This document shows positions 1-8,903 of a stretch of 58,074 nucleotides of DNA, piece by piece. The stretch is from assembly GCA_022538095.1 (NCBI GenBank), contig JAKYXN010000037.1:1-58074 (forward strand), written 5' to 3'. The position numbers and the translations under genes were made by a program. The notes beneath the pieces are model-generated. The model ran no database searches and was not told the origin of the DNA. It worked only from the letters and a program-made list of their open reading frames with translations. How positions within the stretch are numbered: the stretch's first letter is position 1; every line of letters begins with the position of its first letter. This stretch comes from Puniceicoccaceae bacterium K14 (GTDB lineage: Bacteria; Verrucomicrobiota; Verrucomicrobiia; Opitutales; Opitutaceae).

Positions 1-1
1 T

Positions 2-79
2 CTGGCCGATGCGTTGAGATCCATCACGAAACAGGATTGCGAGGCATTCTTTAAGCATGCCAATTATGCGACTGAATGA
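2..79 (+). mobile_element. C-terminal end of IS630-family transposase (partial, runs off window)
   Basis: An open frame enters from the left edge and ends at TGA 77-79. The 25 visible residues include ITKQDCEAFFKHANYAT, which resembles the extreme C-terminus of IS630/DDE transposases, where a conserved 'S..DC..FF.HCGY' tail is common. The cysteine in that tail is replaced by Ala here. Only 12 bases separate its stop from the convergent stop of the TPR gene, so any terminal inverted repeat of the element must overlap that gene's 3' end. The family call rests on very few residues and could be wrong. Confidence 0.45.
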
Positions 80-91
80 ATGAAAGATGCT

Positions 92-1783
92 CTAAATTGT
101 TCGCAACAATTCAATCTCTTTGGGCAACAGCTTGGCTTCGTCTAAAGAGCTAACTAATCCAACTGGCACAGGTTCATTTGCTTCTTTAAGTACCATAGCT
201 ACAATTAAACGACTCCTTGGGTTAAGCTGCATAAGACGTTCTATCGGAGCATTTGCCAAAAACGCAGCCTTGTCGATGTTTCCAGATTTCCAGTGAGCCA
301 TAGATAAAATCAAACGAAAATAGAGATCAGTCGGGTACCTGGCCGCCAACTCTTGAGCCACCTTGCGAGCATCCACTTCATTAATTCCGTATAGAAAACA
401 TAAATACACCCAGCGGGCTTGTTCAAAGGGATTTTTTCTTAAAATTAGAGCGAGATCTATATCATCGATTCCTCGCTGAAGAGCCAACTCATCCTTCAGT
501 CGCATTGCCAAATCTAAATAGAGACGCTTAGCATGATGGCCATACGTCGATTCTTCTCCGGCCTTCAAGTACAATTGAAGCAAAACACGCTCTTCACCGA
601 GTTTGCGGAATTGCGATTCCAAAAACACAATATCGTCCTGTCCTGCCTGTTTAACCGACTCTTCCAAGTTCTGTTCATAGTTCGCATCAATTCCAGAATC
701 GTGAAAGATCTGAGCCCGCAAAACCGACTCTACTGCCATGCTAGCGATCCGCCGATCATTTTGGCTCGTCAAGTCCAATACACGATCCATTTCACCTTTG
801 TTAAGTTCAGCAATCAGATAATTTCGATAGACCTCTGGACTTTGCTGGGAAGAGAATTCGTCCACCAAATCAAGTACGTATTGATACTCTTCTATTTCAC
901 AAAGCAATGTCGTGAGAGCAGCCAACAAACCTTGATCTTTCAAATCTAAGTCAGATTCGATTCGGCTCAAGATTTCCTTACGATCGTAGCGATCATTCTG
1001 TATCAAAATAGAAAGTGCACGTAGAGCATCTACCTCGCTTCTATCTGGGTGATTAAAAAAGCGATCCGCTGCTTCTATCCGGTCAATCAATTCAAAATCC
1101 AGTGAGTCCAAAATATACCGCGAAGCAATCAAGCCAAGGTCATCCTTCTTCTTGCTCAATTCTACTGCTACGCCACGCAAGTTTTGGCGCTCTTCTTTCG
1201 AACCGAGCAGCTGAACATAACGTGCGTGCAACCAAAAAACGTCTTTGTTGTTTATGCCTGCATCAACCAACTCTGAGATAACTCGCTTCGCTTTTGTGTA
1301 TTCAGACGCCGCAATATAAGCTCGAGCTTTTCGTATATTGTATGATTCGCCCACCTCATCCGAACGCTGCCAACGTATTAAGTAATCGAATGCTTTTGCC
1401 ACCTCACCTACGCGTAAGCTAGCGTCTACCGCACTCTCCCAATCGCTTGGCATAACCTCCTTGCTGTTGATTACCCCTTCCCAAAATTCGTTTGCTTTAG
1501 GAATCCCCAATTTTAGTGCTGTATCGGCTAGATTTCTAAGGGAATCAATGTCATGGGGATTAAGAAGATAGGCTGTATAGGCTTTGTTAAAAGAGAGTTC
1601 ATAGGACTCTGCTTCCCACAATTTCTGCGATTCCTTGCGAAGTGAATTCGAGCGCCATACTTTAAATCCTTGATACAAGGGTTGAGCAAGTACGCACAAA
1701 AACGCGAATACAGCAGCAAATACGATCACCTTTCTAGGGCGATTGTGCAAATAGGCTTTAACGTGGTCTGATAAAAAACTCAT
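92..1783 (-). CDS. Membrane-anchored TPR-like protein of the exopolysaccharide operon
   Basis: A 563-residue protein with a short cytoplasmic N-terminus, one membrane segment at about residues 18-38 (VIVFAAVFAFLCVLAQPLY) and a long alpha-helical periplasmic part. The repeat at about residues 55-95, containing 'AYTAYLLNPHD..SLRNLADTALKLG', looks like a tetratricopeptide unit, and similar degenerate helical pairs continue to the C-terminus. Its ATG overlaps the stop of the preceding gene as TAATG, which indicates translational coupling. Being last in an operon with Wza- and Wzc-like genes, it may scaffold polysaccharide synthesis or export, as TPR proteins do in PelE- and AlgK-type systems; that role is inferred from context. 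The 3' end abuts a transposase fragment, so the C-terminus may have been altered. Confidence 0.75.
   Translation of the reverse strand: MSFLSDHVKAYLHNRPRKVIVFAAVFAFLCVLAQPLYQGFKVWRSNSLRKESQKLWEAESYELSFNKAYTAYLLNPHDIDSLRNLADTALKLGIPKANEFWEGVINSKEVMPSDWESAVDASLRVGEVAKAFDYLIRWQRSDEVGESYNIRKARAYIAASEYTKAKRVISELVDAGINNKDVFWLHARYVQLLGSKEERQNLRGVAVELSKKKDDLGLIASRYILDSLDFELIDRIEAADRFFNHPDRSEVDALRALSILIQNDRYDRKEILSRIESDLDLKDQGLLAALTTLLCEIEEYQYVLDLVDEFSSQQSPEVYRNYLIAELNKGEMDRVLDLTSQNDRRIASMAVESVLRAQIFHDSGIDANYEQNLEESVKQAGQDDIVFLESQFRKLGEERVLLQLYLKAGEESTYGHHAKRLYLDLAMRLKDELALQRGIDDIDLALILRKNPFEQARWVYLCFLYGINEVDARKVAQELAARYPTDLYFRLILSMAHWKSGNIDKAAFLANAPIERLMQLNPRSRLIVAMVLKEANEPVPVGLVSSLDEAKLLPKEIELLRTI
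95..111. repeat. 7-3-7 inverted repeat at convergent gene ends
   Basis: AATTGTT-CGC-AACAATT is a perfect inverted repeat located inside the last codons of the TPR gene and just after the transposase stop. It could be a weak bidirectional hairpin or part of an insertion-sequence end. There is no T-run on either side, so a terminator role is not well supported. Confidence 0.35.
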
Positions 1784-3996
1784 TAGAATCTCTCCCTAAG
1801 TCGCTTTTCGTACTTAAGAACAAAGGCCGCTTCTTCAGGCAACAAAGCGTCCAGATCAATTTTTTTGCGATAAGCGACAGCGTCGTCCAGTTTCATCGTT
1901 TCCACCAAAACCGCGTATTCAACAATTCGCATTAAGGTAACATATTCACTATCCACCTCTGTATCCAGAGATTCAATCCACTCTGCAGCTTCACCACCTA
2001 ATTCCGTTCGTAGCAGTGCCATGGCCATCCCATGATTATAAGGCGCGTGTTCGGGATCGTTTGCTAGCAATTCACGTATACTATCCTTGGCGGTTAAAAT
2101 CCCTCGCTGTAGAAGCAAGTTCAGATAAGCGATTTTAAAAGTAACCTCATCGTTCCCTGGAAAGCCTTCATCGATAAAGTACGCAACTTTCAAGGCTTTT
2201 TCTGTCTGACCATGTTTCAAAGCTATCCTCAAGTACTCCATCCATAAGGTACTAGTTCCTCCCCGCTTGTCTTCATCTTTGAGGAATTGACGACTAAACA
2301 CAGCTTCTGCTAACAGGGCTTGGTCGTACTCAATCGCTAATTTAGCCATTCGCAAGTAACCATCTCCTGAGATTCCCTCGGCTTCCGAAAACGTGAGGCA
2401 AGCCGTCCATGCTCGCTCCATTGCAAAATCATCGTTCATTTCGAAAGCCAGCTGTAGTTTGGACAATTCTAGCGTGAAGTCTTCTATCTTCTCCGCAGAT
2501 TCGATCAACATCCGAGCTTCCTCAAATTGCTCCAACTGAAGAAAAGCAATAAATCGCACACCGTATGACAACTGATCGTCTATGTTGCGGTTGTCGACAA
2601 TCGTTAAAGCCGAGCTAGGCTCTTCCATTGAAAGCAAAAAACGAGCGATTCGTATCGGATTACCCACTTTGGCCTTTTCAATACATTCATCAATAATCGA
2701 CCTGTGAGTCGACTCATCCCATGACCAAAGCCTTTGCCTAACTAGAATCCATTCCTCCAAACCAGCTTCAGTCCATCGACGCAAACGACTAGCTGCTTTG
2801 GAACGAATCTCCTGCGGAACCCCGCCCGATTCATTATTCAAGAAATCTATCATCGTCTCATAGAACGAATTTGCAATTGAACCATTGGCTCCCTCAGTAA
2901 GCAAACGGAGAGCTAACTCCCAATCTTTCATCAAATACGCCTGACGTCCCTTTAGCCACAGTAGTAGATCAGGATTGGCTTTCATCGATTCAGCCTGAGC
3001 GATCATACCCGACGCCTCTTCAATTTCACCGTTTCGCTGCAAAGCGTACGCAAGCCTGACCCAGTCTTGAGCGACAGCATCGCTTTTACCGACCAATCGT
3101 TCAAGGTACTTAATACAGAGATCGAGGTCGTGATGCACTAAAATGGCCGCTAGCTGTCGTAAAAGACCAGTATTCTGAAGTGAAAAATGGATCGATTCGA
3201 AGGGATGCGAGTTAAGCTTTCTAAGAGCGAAATCCCAATCCTCTGGATACAAGAGTAGATCTTTTCCAACAATTAAGAGCAACAACGCTTCAAGCGACTC
3301 TACTCCGGACTCAGCGGCAATTTTTTTCAGCGTAAACCGTGCTTGGTTCTTTTCGACTTCTGATGCACTATTCGCTTGGAAGCGAGAGCGAAGCATCAAA
3401 GCCTCCTTATCAAATGGATTGATATCAAGAGAAGACTGAATAAGTGCGTAGCCTTCTTTTGATTGATTACCTTGCAACGCGACCCAAGCCTTGAGCGCAA
3501 TCAACCGAGCATCTAACAAACGCTTAGGGAAGCGTTCTTCAATTTCAACTACTGATTCTCTCACATAATCCCAATCCTGAGCTTTCACCGCCACGCTCAT
3601 CGCTCTTAAAAGCAGAGTAGTATATTGCTCTAGATCGTTCTTCTTCCAGTCTGTCGACTCCAAATACTCGCGGTATTTCCTTAGTCCTTGAGAGGGAGAT
3701 TCGACTGCTTCCAATTGTAATGTTAAAACGTCAAACTTTCGCTTGATGCTTCCCTTTAAGGCCCAACGCCAAACTCTCTCTAGCTGACTCTTCGCTTCAA
3801 TTGGGTCATCACTCAAAAGCGAAATTTCCGCTCCTCGAACAATTCTTCCTTCTAGAGACGAAAGCCCTTTCCTTCCCAACCAAAAAGCCCCCAATAGCAA
3901 AAGAATTGCAGACACCCCCAAAGCAATCTTGGCACGCTTGGTAAATGGAATAGCCGCACTATACCCTTCTCTTTTTTTACTATCCTCCAGTCCCAT
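1783..3996 (-). CDS. Large membrane-anchored TPR-like protein of the exopolysaccharide operon
   Basis: A 737-residue protein with a basic N-terminus (FTKRAKI), one membrane segment near residues 24-43 (ALGVSAILLLLGAFWLG) and an almost entirely helical remainder of degenerate TPR/HAT-like pairs (for example 'WVALQGNQSKEGYALIQSSLDINPFDKEAL' split over two helices). No catalytic motif is visible. It lies 19 bases after the tyrosine-kinase gene and is coupled by TAATG to the next TPR gene. The same topology in both proteins suggests a paralogous or partner pair facing the periplasm. Context supports a structural role in a surface-polysaccharide machine; the molecular function is unknown. Confidence 0.75.
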   Translation of the reverse strand: MGLEDSKKREGYSAAIPFTKRAKIALGVSAILLLLGAFWLGRKGLSSLEGRIVRGAEISLLSDDPIEAKSQLERVWRWALKGSIKRKFDVLTLQLEAVESPSQGLRKYREYLESTDWKKNDLEQYTTLLLRAMSVAVKAQDWDYVRESVVEIEERFPKRLLDARLIALKAWVALQGNQSKEGYALIQSSLDINPFDKEALMLRSRFQANSASEVEKNQARFTLKKIAAESGVESLEALLLLIVGKDLLLYPEDWDFALRKLNSHPFESIHFSLQNTGLLRQLAAILVHHDLDLCIKYLERLVGKSDAVAQDWVRLAYALQRNGEIEEASGMIAQAESMKANPDLLLWLKGRQAYLMKDWELALRLLTEGANGSIANSFYETMIDFLNNESGGVPQEIRSKAASRLRRWTEAGLEEWILVRQRLWSWDESTHRSIIDECIEKAKVGNPIRIARFLLSMEEPSSALTIVDNRNIDDQLSYGVRFIAFLQLEQFEEARMLIESAEKIEDFTLELSKLQLAFEMNDDFAMERAWTACLTFSEAEGISGDGYLRMAKLAIEYDQALLAEAVFSRQFLKDEDKRGGTSTLWMEYLRIALKHGQTEKALKVAYFIDEGFPGNDEVTFKIAYLNLLLQRGILTAKDSIRELLANDPEHAPYNHGMAMALLRTELGGEAAEWIESLDTEVDSEYVTLMRIVEYAVLVETMKLDDAVAYRKKIDLDALLPEEAAFVLKYEKRLRERF

Positions 3997-4015
3997 CTAA
4001 AAGTGGCTGTCGCTT

Positions 4016-6217
4016 CTATTTTTTGAAAAGAGAAGCTTTCTTTTTTGACGATCCGGGGTAATAATCTCCGTACGCCTCTGCTGGTTGGTAATAAGAAGGG
4101 TAATACAATTTAGCCTGCGAATTTTTGATACCGTTTACCACTGTTCCGAATACCGGCGTACCAGACTCTTTCATTTTTTCTGCCATTTTCGTAGCGAGTT
4201 TCAGTCGTACTCGACCAAAGCCCACTACGTAGATAATTCCGTCGCAAAACTGCAGAAGCGAAAATGCATCGCCAAATAAATGTGTTGGCGGCGTATCAAT
4301 AATAATTCGGTCATAGCGTTCCCGGAGCTGATCCATCATCTCCTTAAAACGAGGCATTCCATACATCTGGTATGGTTGCCAATGAAAACTTCCTGTCGCA
4401 AATACATCGCAGCCGAGCTCTTGGTTAGTATATATAACATCGTCGAGCGTCTTATTGGTGTCAGTTATATATGGCTCCACCCCCATTCCTGGCTCTTTAA
4501 TGAGTTTATCACCCTTCGCTCGAAAATCGCAATTTACAAGAATTGCCTTTTCCCCATAACGATGAAACGCCGATGCAATCGCAGCTGACACATACGACTT
4601 ACCTTCGTTACTGATCGTACTAGCTATTAAAACGACCTTCGAGTCTTTCGACTCTGGCTGTAACTTCAAGGTCGCCACGATTGAATTCAAACTTTCACTA
4701 TTTTGTGGGTCTTCATCACTTGACTTAACGATTTGCTGAGCCGAACCGAATTTCCCTCTTAGGAAACTCAACACGCCGAGCATAGGTAGTCCCATTTTAG
4801 ATTCCACATCTACAATGCTCTTAACGCGATCATCCAAAAGTATTAAAACAACAACAACGCCGATTGATAGGCCACCGCCAGCGAATAGCGCAATCGCAAG
4901 ATTCAAAAGATTGTTTGGCTTGAACGGTTCAAGTGGAATCTCTGCGTTATCAATAACGCGTACTTTTTGAGATCCGCCTTTGTTTTGCGACTCCGTTTCT
5001 TGAATACGGTTGTAGAAATACTGGTAAAGGTTTTGGTTCACCTCAAGATCACGCTGCTTGGAAGCATACAGGCTTTCCAAACGCTGCAAATTCATAATCT
5101 CGTCTTTTTTGATTTCCACTCGTATTGCAGCCTTATCCAAATTGTTTTTCGCCAATTCAAGTTGATTTTGCAAAATCAAGACTTCCCCAGCAATCGCATC
5201 TGCTAACTCCTTTTCCGATGCTTCCAATGACTCTGTAGCTTGGATCATTACGGGATGAAGGTGACGATAACGTTTTGTAAGCTGCGCAATCTCCACTCGG
5301 CTAGACGCCGCTGTTGCGAGTAATTGACTGACTCGAGGCACATTCGATATGAAAGGGAGTTCATGTATATCACGGCCCGCTTCTTTCGTCCTTTGCAAAA
5401 GATCCCACTCAGCCTTGTACTGCTCGTAGATCTCTTCCTTCTGAGTTTGCAGCGAACTCAAAGAAATCATCTCTTGCTGATCGATATCCAGTCTCTGATC
5501 TAGAGATATCGTATTGTTCTCTTCTTTGAAATCTATTAGTTGCTTCTCTATATTCTCTACTTTACGGCGCTGAATTTCCGCTTGCTCGCGTAGATCCTCA
5601 ACCGCCCGACTCACACTATCATTACGCACTTGGCCGTACATCACCGCGACTTCTTCGGTAAACATATTTGCCACGCGCGCTGCTATTTCTGGCTTAGGAT
5701 GCACGTACTCAATCGCTACCAATAAGCTCAAACGGGCTGGTATTATTTTTCGATTCTCGAAAAGAATTGCCTCAACAGAAAGCTCGTCTTCTTCTTGATC
5801 CTCCTCACGGTAAGGGGCTAAAAAGGCTTCTTTCATCTCTGTGCGCACGCGTTGGCCGACTCCTTCGATGACCCGCACACTCTCCAGTATTTTTACCTGT
5901 GTGTTGATATCTTCAACCGAGCGTATTGCGTCATCCGATACTTTATCAAATTGGGTAGAGGACTCCTCTTGGCGCAGGATTTGTAAGCTTGCTTGAGCTT
6001 TATACAAAGGTTGCTGCAGCTTCAAAAAGACGAAAACTGCGAGGCTTACGACTGCAAATATTCCGACAAATATCCAGATACGTTCCCGAAACGCCTCAAT
6101 GTATTTCTTGATTTGCAGATCATTTTGGTTGCCACCGCCGTAACCACCATAGCCATACCCGTAACCGTAGCCACCACCTTGACTTGGATTGTTCGCTTTT
6201 GAATTTAAATCTTCCAT
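4016..6217 (-). CDS. Wzc-like polysaccharide co-polymerase with BY-kinase domain
   Basis: A 733-residue chain-length regulator/tyrosine autokinase. Order: Gly/Tyr-rich N-terminus (residues 14-29, five Tyr), first membrane segment about 47-66, Wzz domain, long coiled coil at about 200-420, second membrane segment about 433-457, then a cytoplasmic P-loop kinase. Walker A is degenerate (STISNEGKSYVSA, near 530-542), Walker A' reads ILVNCDFR and Walker B RIIIDTPP (about 635-642). The C-terminus holds seven tyrosines between 705 and 720, the usual autophosphorylation cluster. Wzc/BY-kinases control polymer length and export with the outer-membrane Wza partner, here encoded 35 bases upstream. The canonical 'GEGKST' and 'DxDxR' residues are altered, so ATPase activity should not be assumed. 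Confidence 0.9.
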   Translation of the reverse strand: MEDLNSKANNPSQGGGYGYGYGYGGYGGGNQNDLQIKKYIEAFRERIWIFVGIFAVVSLAVFVFLKLQQPLYKAQASLQILRQEESSTQFDKVSDDAIRSVEDINTQVKILESVRVIEGVGQRVRTEMKEAFLAPYREEDQEEDELSVEAILFENRKIIPARLSLLVAIEYVHPKPEIAARVANMFTEEVAVMYGQVRNDSVSRAVEDLREQAEIQRRKVENIEKQLIDFKEENNTISLDQRLDIDQQEMISLSSLQTQKEEIYEQYKAEWDLLQRTKEAGRDIHELPFISNVPRVSQLLATAASSRVEIAQLTKRYRHLHPVMIQATESLEASEKELADAIAGEVLILQNQLELAKNNLDKAAIRVEIKKDEIMNLQRLESLYASKQRDLEVNQNLYQYFYNRIQETESQNKGGSQKVRVIDNAEIPLEPFKPNNLLNLAIALFAGGGLSIGVVVVLILLDDRVKSIVDVESKMGLPMLGVLSFLRGKFGSAQQIVKSSDEDPQNSESLNSIVATLKLQPESKDSKVVLIASTISNEGKSYVSAAIASAFHRYGEKAILVNCDFRAKGDKLIKEPGMGVEPYITDTNKTLDDVIYTNQELGCDVFATGSFHWQPYQMYGMPRFKEMMDQLRERYDRIIIDTPPTHLFGDAFSLLQFCDGIIYVVGFGRVRLKLATKMAEKMKESGTPVFGTVVNGIKNSQAKLYYPSYYQPAEAYGDYYPGSSKKKASLFKK

Positions 6218-6252
6218 ACAAGTAAGTCGAGTCTTCTAAAAAATCTCAAAGT

Positions 6253-6819
6253 TTAGAATAAACGCTCAGGGATCACAATCGTGTCTTTATCCTGAACCAA
6301 GAATTCATCGGAGTCGGCATCCATTAATTCGTTCACATTGACTTCTGTTACCAACGCTTTGCCATCAACTCCAACACGTCGCAATTGGACCTTCTTGGGA
6401 TCTCCTCGACGAGTAAACCCGCCAGCTTCGGTTATCGCTTGTAGGATAGAAAAGCTCTCTTCCGGTGGAATTACAACCGATCCAGGACGATTCACTTGCC
6501 CGATCACTTGAACTCGTATTTCCGAATACTGCAAGATTGTGAGCGTTATCTGTGGGTTGACGAAATAATCACGATCATACACCTCAAATAGGTCCCTTCG
6601 CACTTCCGCCAAGGAATGACCTGCCACTTCGACCTCTCCAATCAACGGAAGCAAAATAGTGCCGTCGGACGAAATACGCACCTGCAAGTTCATATCTGGT
6701 TCCTTGTAGATGCTCATCGATATCACATCCGAAGGCCTTAACCGATAGTTCGAACTGTCATCGGCGAAAGCGCTGGTGCCAAGGAGGCTACCAATGACAC
6801 ACAGAGTTAACAGGCACAT
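6253..6819 (-). CDS. Polysaccharide export protein, Wza/BexD-like (Poly_export + SLBB)
   Basis: Mature part starts with 'NYRLRPSDVISMSIYKEPDM', the hallmark of the polysaccharide biosynthesis/export domain, followed by one SLBB beta-grasp region ('EIRVQVIGQVNRPGSV..' to '..AGGFTRRGDPKKVQLRR'). I chose the ATG at 6819 because it gives a clean signal peptide (CLLTLCVIGSLLGTSAFA, then DD). The same frame is open to an ATG at 6978, but that N-terminus is not signal-like. It has no lipobox cysteine and no long C-terminal helix, so it is a short form of about 188 residues compared with roughly 380 for E. coli Wza. It is first in the operon with the kinase and TPR proteins and should form the outer-membrane export channel or periplasmic collar. 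Confidence 0.88.
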   Translation of the reverse strand: MCLLTLCVIGSLLGTSAFADDSSNYRLRPSDVISMSIYKEPDMNLQVRISSDGTILLPLIGEVEVAGHSLAEVRRDLFEVYDRDYFVNPQITLTILQYSEIRVQVIGQVNRPGSVVIPPEESFSILQAITEAGGFTRRGDPKKVQLRRVGVDGKALVTEVNVNELMDADSDEFLVQDKDTIVIPERLF

Positions 6820-7026
6820 GGCCTCTCGAAACCTAACAGCTCCCAGAGCTAGAGTGGATGAATATGCAGTGTACATGAGTCTATGCGGAATGAACCGAGT
6901 ATAAGCCATCAGGTAAAGCAATAAACGTACCTTTTCGCAACACTCAGGAAACAAGCTAAGCCTTAGCGCAAAAACCAAACATAAAACTTCGACGACAAAC
7001 TATACTCGATAATTCGCCAATTCGAC

Positions 7027-7215
7027 TTATACAAATCGCTTTTCGTCCACATTGTATTCATACCCTGCGGAAGCCAGTCGTTCAATCAGTATGTTTTTTT
7101 CGACATCGTAACTAGCGCATAAATCGTCCAACGATTCGCAATGGTTTCGTAGCGTAGTATTAATCACTCCTACTAGGAGATGAGGGTCCATTGTTCTATA
7201 TCTACTGAGATCCAT
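7027..7215 (-). CDS. Small DUF4250-type protein
   Basis: A 62-residue protein with 'MDPHLLVGVINTTLRN', 'SLDDLCASYDVEK' and 'LIERLASAGYEYNVDEKRF', a pattern I recognise from DUF4250, a family of roughly 55-60 residue cytoplasmic proteins of unknown function with a helix-turn-helix-like profile. The length fits the family. It lies on the same strand as the polysaccharide operon, but a gap of about 200 bases separates it from the Wza-like start, so cotranscription is uncertain. Confidence 0.75.
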   Translation of the reverse strand: MDLSRYRTMDPHLLVGVINTTLRNHCESLDDLCASYDVEKNILIERLASAGYEYNVDEKRFV

Positions 7216-7294
7216 AATGCTCTATTAAAAACATGGAATTTTATCAAACAAACTCTAATGTTCGATCAACTTCTATTTAGCTCTTTAACGTTCA

Positions 7295-7672
7295 ATGATT
7301 CGAAAGACAAAATCCGATGTCGAACTAGCTCTCGCGAAGATCGACAAGATTTCTAATTTAATGGATGTCGCTTTTGTGATTCCTGGTACCAAGATCCGCT
7401 TTGGCTGGGATAGCATCATGGGCCTCATCCCGGCGATCGGCGACTTTGTCTGCCTTTTTCCCTTAATCCACCACTTGGCCTTCGCCTACAAATTCAAGCT
7501 CGGTAAAAAAGTTTATCTCCTTCTTATCGCTAACCAGCTTATCGATTTTTTGGTAGGCTCCATCCCGCTTGTAGGGGACGTATTGGATGTCGTATTAAAA
7601 GCCAACAAGCGCAATGCCGCTCTTTTACGAAAACACGTAACAGCAGCAGCGAAGGACTCTACCCATCTTTAG
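7295..7672 (+). CDS. DUF4112 membrane protein
   Basis: 125 residues matching the DUF4112 pattern: 'LMDVAFVIPGTKIRFGWDSIMGLIP' then a GDF turn and a second conserved 'IPLVGDVLDVVLKANKRNAALL'. Two membrane-associated hydrophobic stretches lie at about residues 44-63 and 73-93. Members are small inner-membrane proteins of unknown function. It is divergent from the DUF4250 gene, with a shared 79-base promoter region. Confidence 0.85.
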   Translation: MIRKTKSDVELALAKIDKISNLMDVAFVIPGTKIRFGWDSIMGLIPAIGDFVCLFPLIHHLAFAYKFKLGKKVYLLLIANQLIDFLVGSIPLVGDVLDVVLKANKRNAALLRKHVTAAAKDSTHL

Positions 7673-7742
7673 TAATTCGATATGACTCACAAGTAACGAC
7701 ATCTAGCTGGACTCCCAGCCTGAGTCGCTAGATCCTAACATC

Positions 7743-8777
7743 ATGTCTACTTACCAACCCCTTCCTACTCGTTACGACTCAATGACCTACCGCCAGTGCG
7801 GTAATTCCGGCATATCCCTCCCGGCAATCTCACTTGGACTCTGGCACAATTTTGGAAATAGCTCTTCTTATTCCAAGCAACAAGAGCTCATCTTCAGGTC
7901 ATTCGATCTGGGAATCACCCATTTCGATCTAGCGAACAACTACGGTCCACCTCCCGGTTCAGCGGAAATAAACTTTGGAAAAATACTCAAAGACAACCTC
8001 GCCGCCTACCGTAATCATTTAGTTATTTCGAGCAAAGCAGGCTACCACATGTGGGATGGCCCATACGGCCAAGGCGGCTCCCGCAAGTACCTGCTTTCCA
8101 GCCTAGACGAAAGCTTGCAGCGGATGCAGCTCGACTATGTCGACATCTTCTACTCTCACCGTTTCGATCCGGACGTTCCACTAGAGGAGACCATGGGCGC
8201 GCTCGACTCCGCCGTTCGCCAAGGGAAAGCATTATACGTCGGAATTTCTTCCTATTCAGCAAAGAAAACTGCAGAAGCCGCCGCTATCTTAAAGGAACTC
8301 GGCACTCCTTGCATCATCCACCAACCATCGTATTCCATGCTAAATCGCTGGATAGAAGGTGAAACGCTCCAGTCAATCGGAGACAACGGATTGGGAACAA
8401 TCGTATTCTCTCCTCTCGCTCAAGGTATGCTAAGTGATAAGTATTTGAACGGCATTCCGGAAGATTCACGAGCTGGCAAAGGCGCTCCTTCGTTCCGTGA
8501 TGAATTTATCAACGATGAAACCATCAAGCGCATTAAAGCCCTCAACGAAATCGCCAAACGCCGCGGGCAAAGTCTTTCTCAGATGGCTATCGCTTGGGTG
8601 TTACGTGACCCTCGCATCACTTCCGCCCTCATAGGAGCAAGCAAAGTAAGCCAAATCGAAGAAAACGTAGCCGCTCTCGATAATCTCGAATTTACCAAAG
8701 AAGAATTAGACGAGATCGACCAATACGCAGCCGAAAGCGAAATCAACATTTGGAAAAAATCCAGCGATGCTGGGTAA
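7743..8777 (+). CDS. Aldo/keto reductase, YghZ/Gpr-like
   Basis: A 344-residue (alpha/beta)8-barrel NADPH-dependent oxidoreductase. The N-terminus 'YRQCGNSGISLPAISLGLW' and the insertion 'GYHMWDGPYGQGGSRKYL' are typical of the YghZ (L-glyceraldehyde 3-phosphate reductase)/Kv-beta-like AKR14 group. The catalytic tetrad is visible as Asp62, Tyr67, Lys98 and His139. 'ALIGASKVSQIEENV' near the C-terminus is the NADP-binding loop. The E. coli homologue detoxifies methylglyoxal and reduces L-GAP; substrate here is inferred. It appears monocistronic or loosely linked to the following gene. Confidence 0.92.
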   Translation: MSTYQPLPTRYDSMTYRQCGNSGISLPAISLGLWHNFGNSSSYSKQQELIFRSFDLGITHFDLANNYGPPPGSAEINFGKILKDNLAAYRNHLVISSKAGYHMWDGPYGQGGSRKYLLSSLDESLQRMQLDYVDIFYSHRFDPDVPLEETMGALDSAVRQGKALYVGISSYSAKKTAEAAAILKELGTPCIIHQPSYSMLNRWIEGETLQSIGDNGLGTIVFSPLAQGMLSDKYLNGIPEDSRAGKGAPSFRDEFINDETIKRIKALNEIAKRRGQSLSQMAIAWVLRDPRITSALIGASKVSQIEENVAALDNLEFTKEELDEIDQYAAESEINIWKKSSDAG

Positions 8778-8903
8778 AATTCCCATTGGCGTATTCATAT
8801 TCACATGCATTTATTACAACAATCGAGGCTTGGCAATAAAACCAATGGAAGTTCCAATTTACTCTGGATCTAAGCTTAAAACTTGGTTTCGGTTAAATTC
8901 AAC

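Noticed and set aside
533-949. Plus-strand open frame of 138 codons inside the TPR gene
   Set aside because: It is antisense to a well-supported coding sequence, has no protein-like features and no ribosome-binding site; a shadow of the opposite strand.
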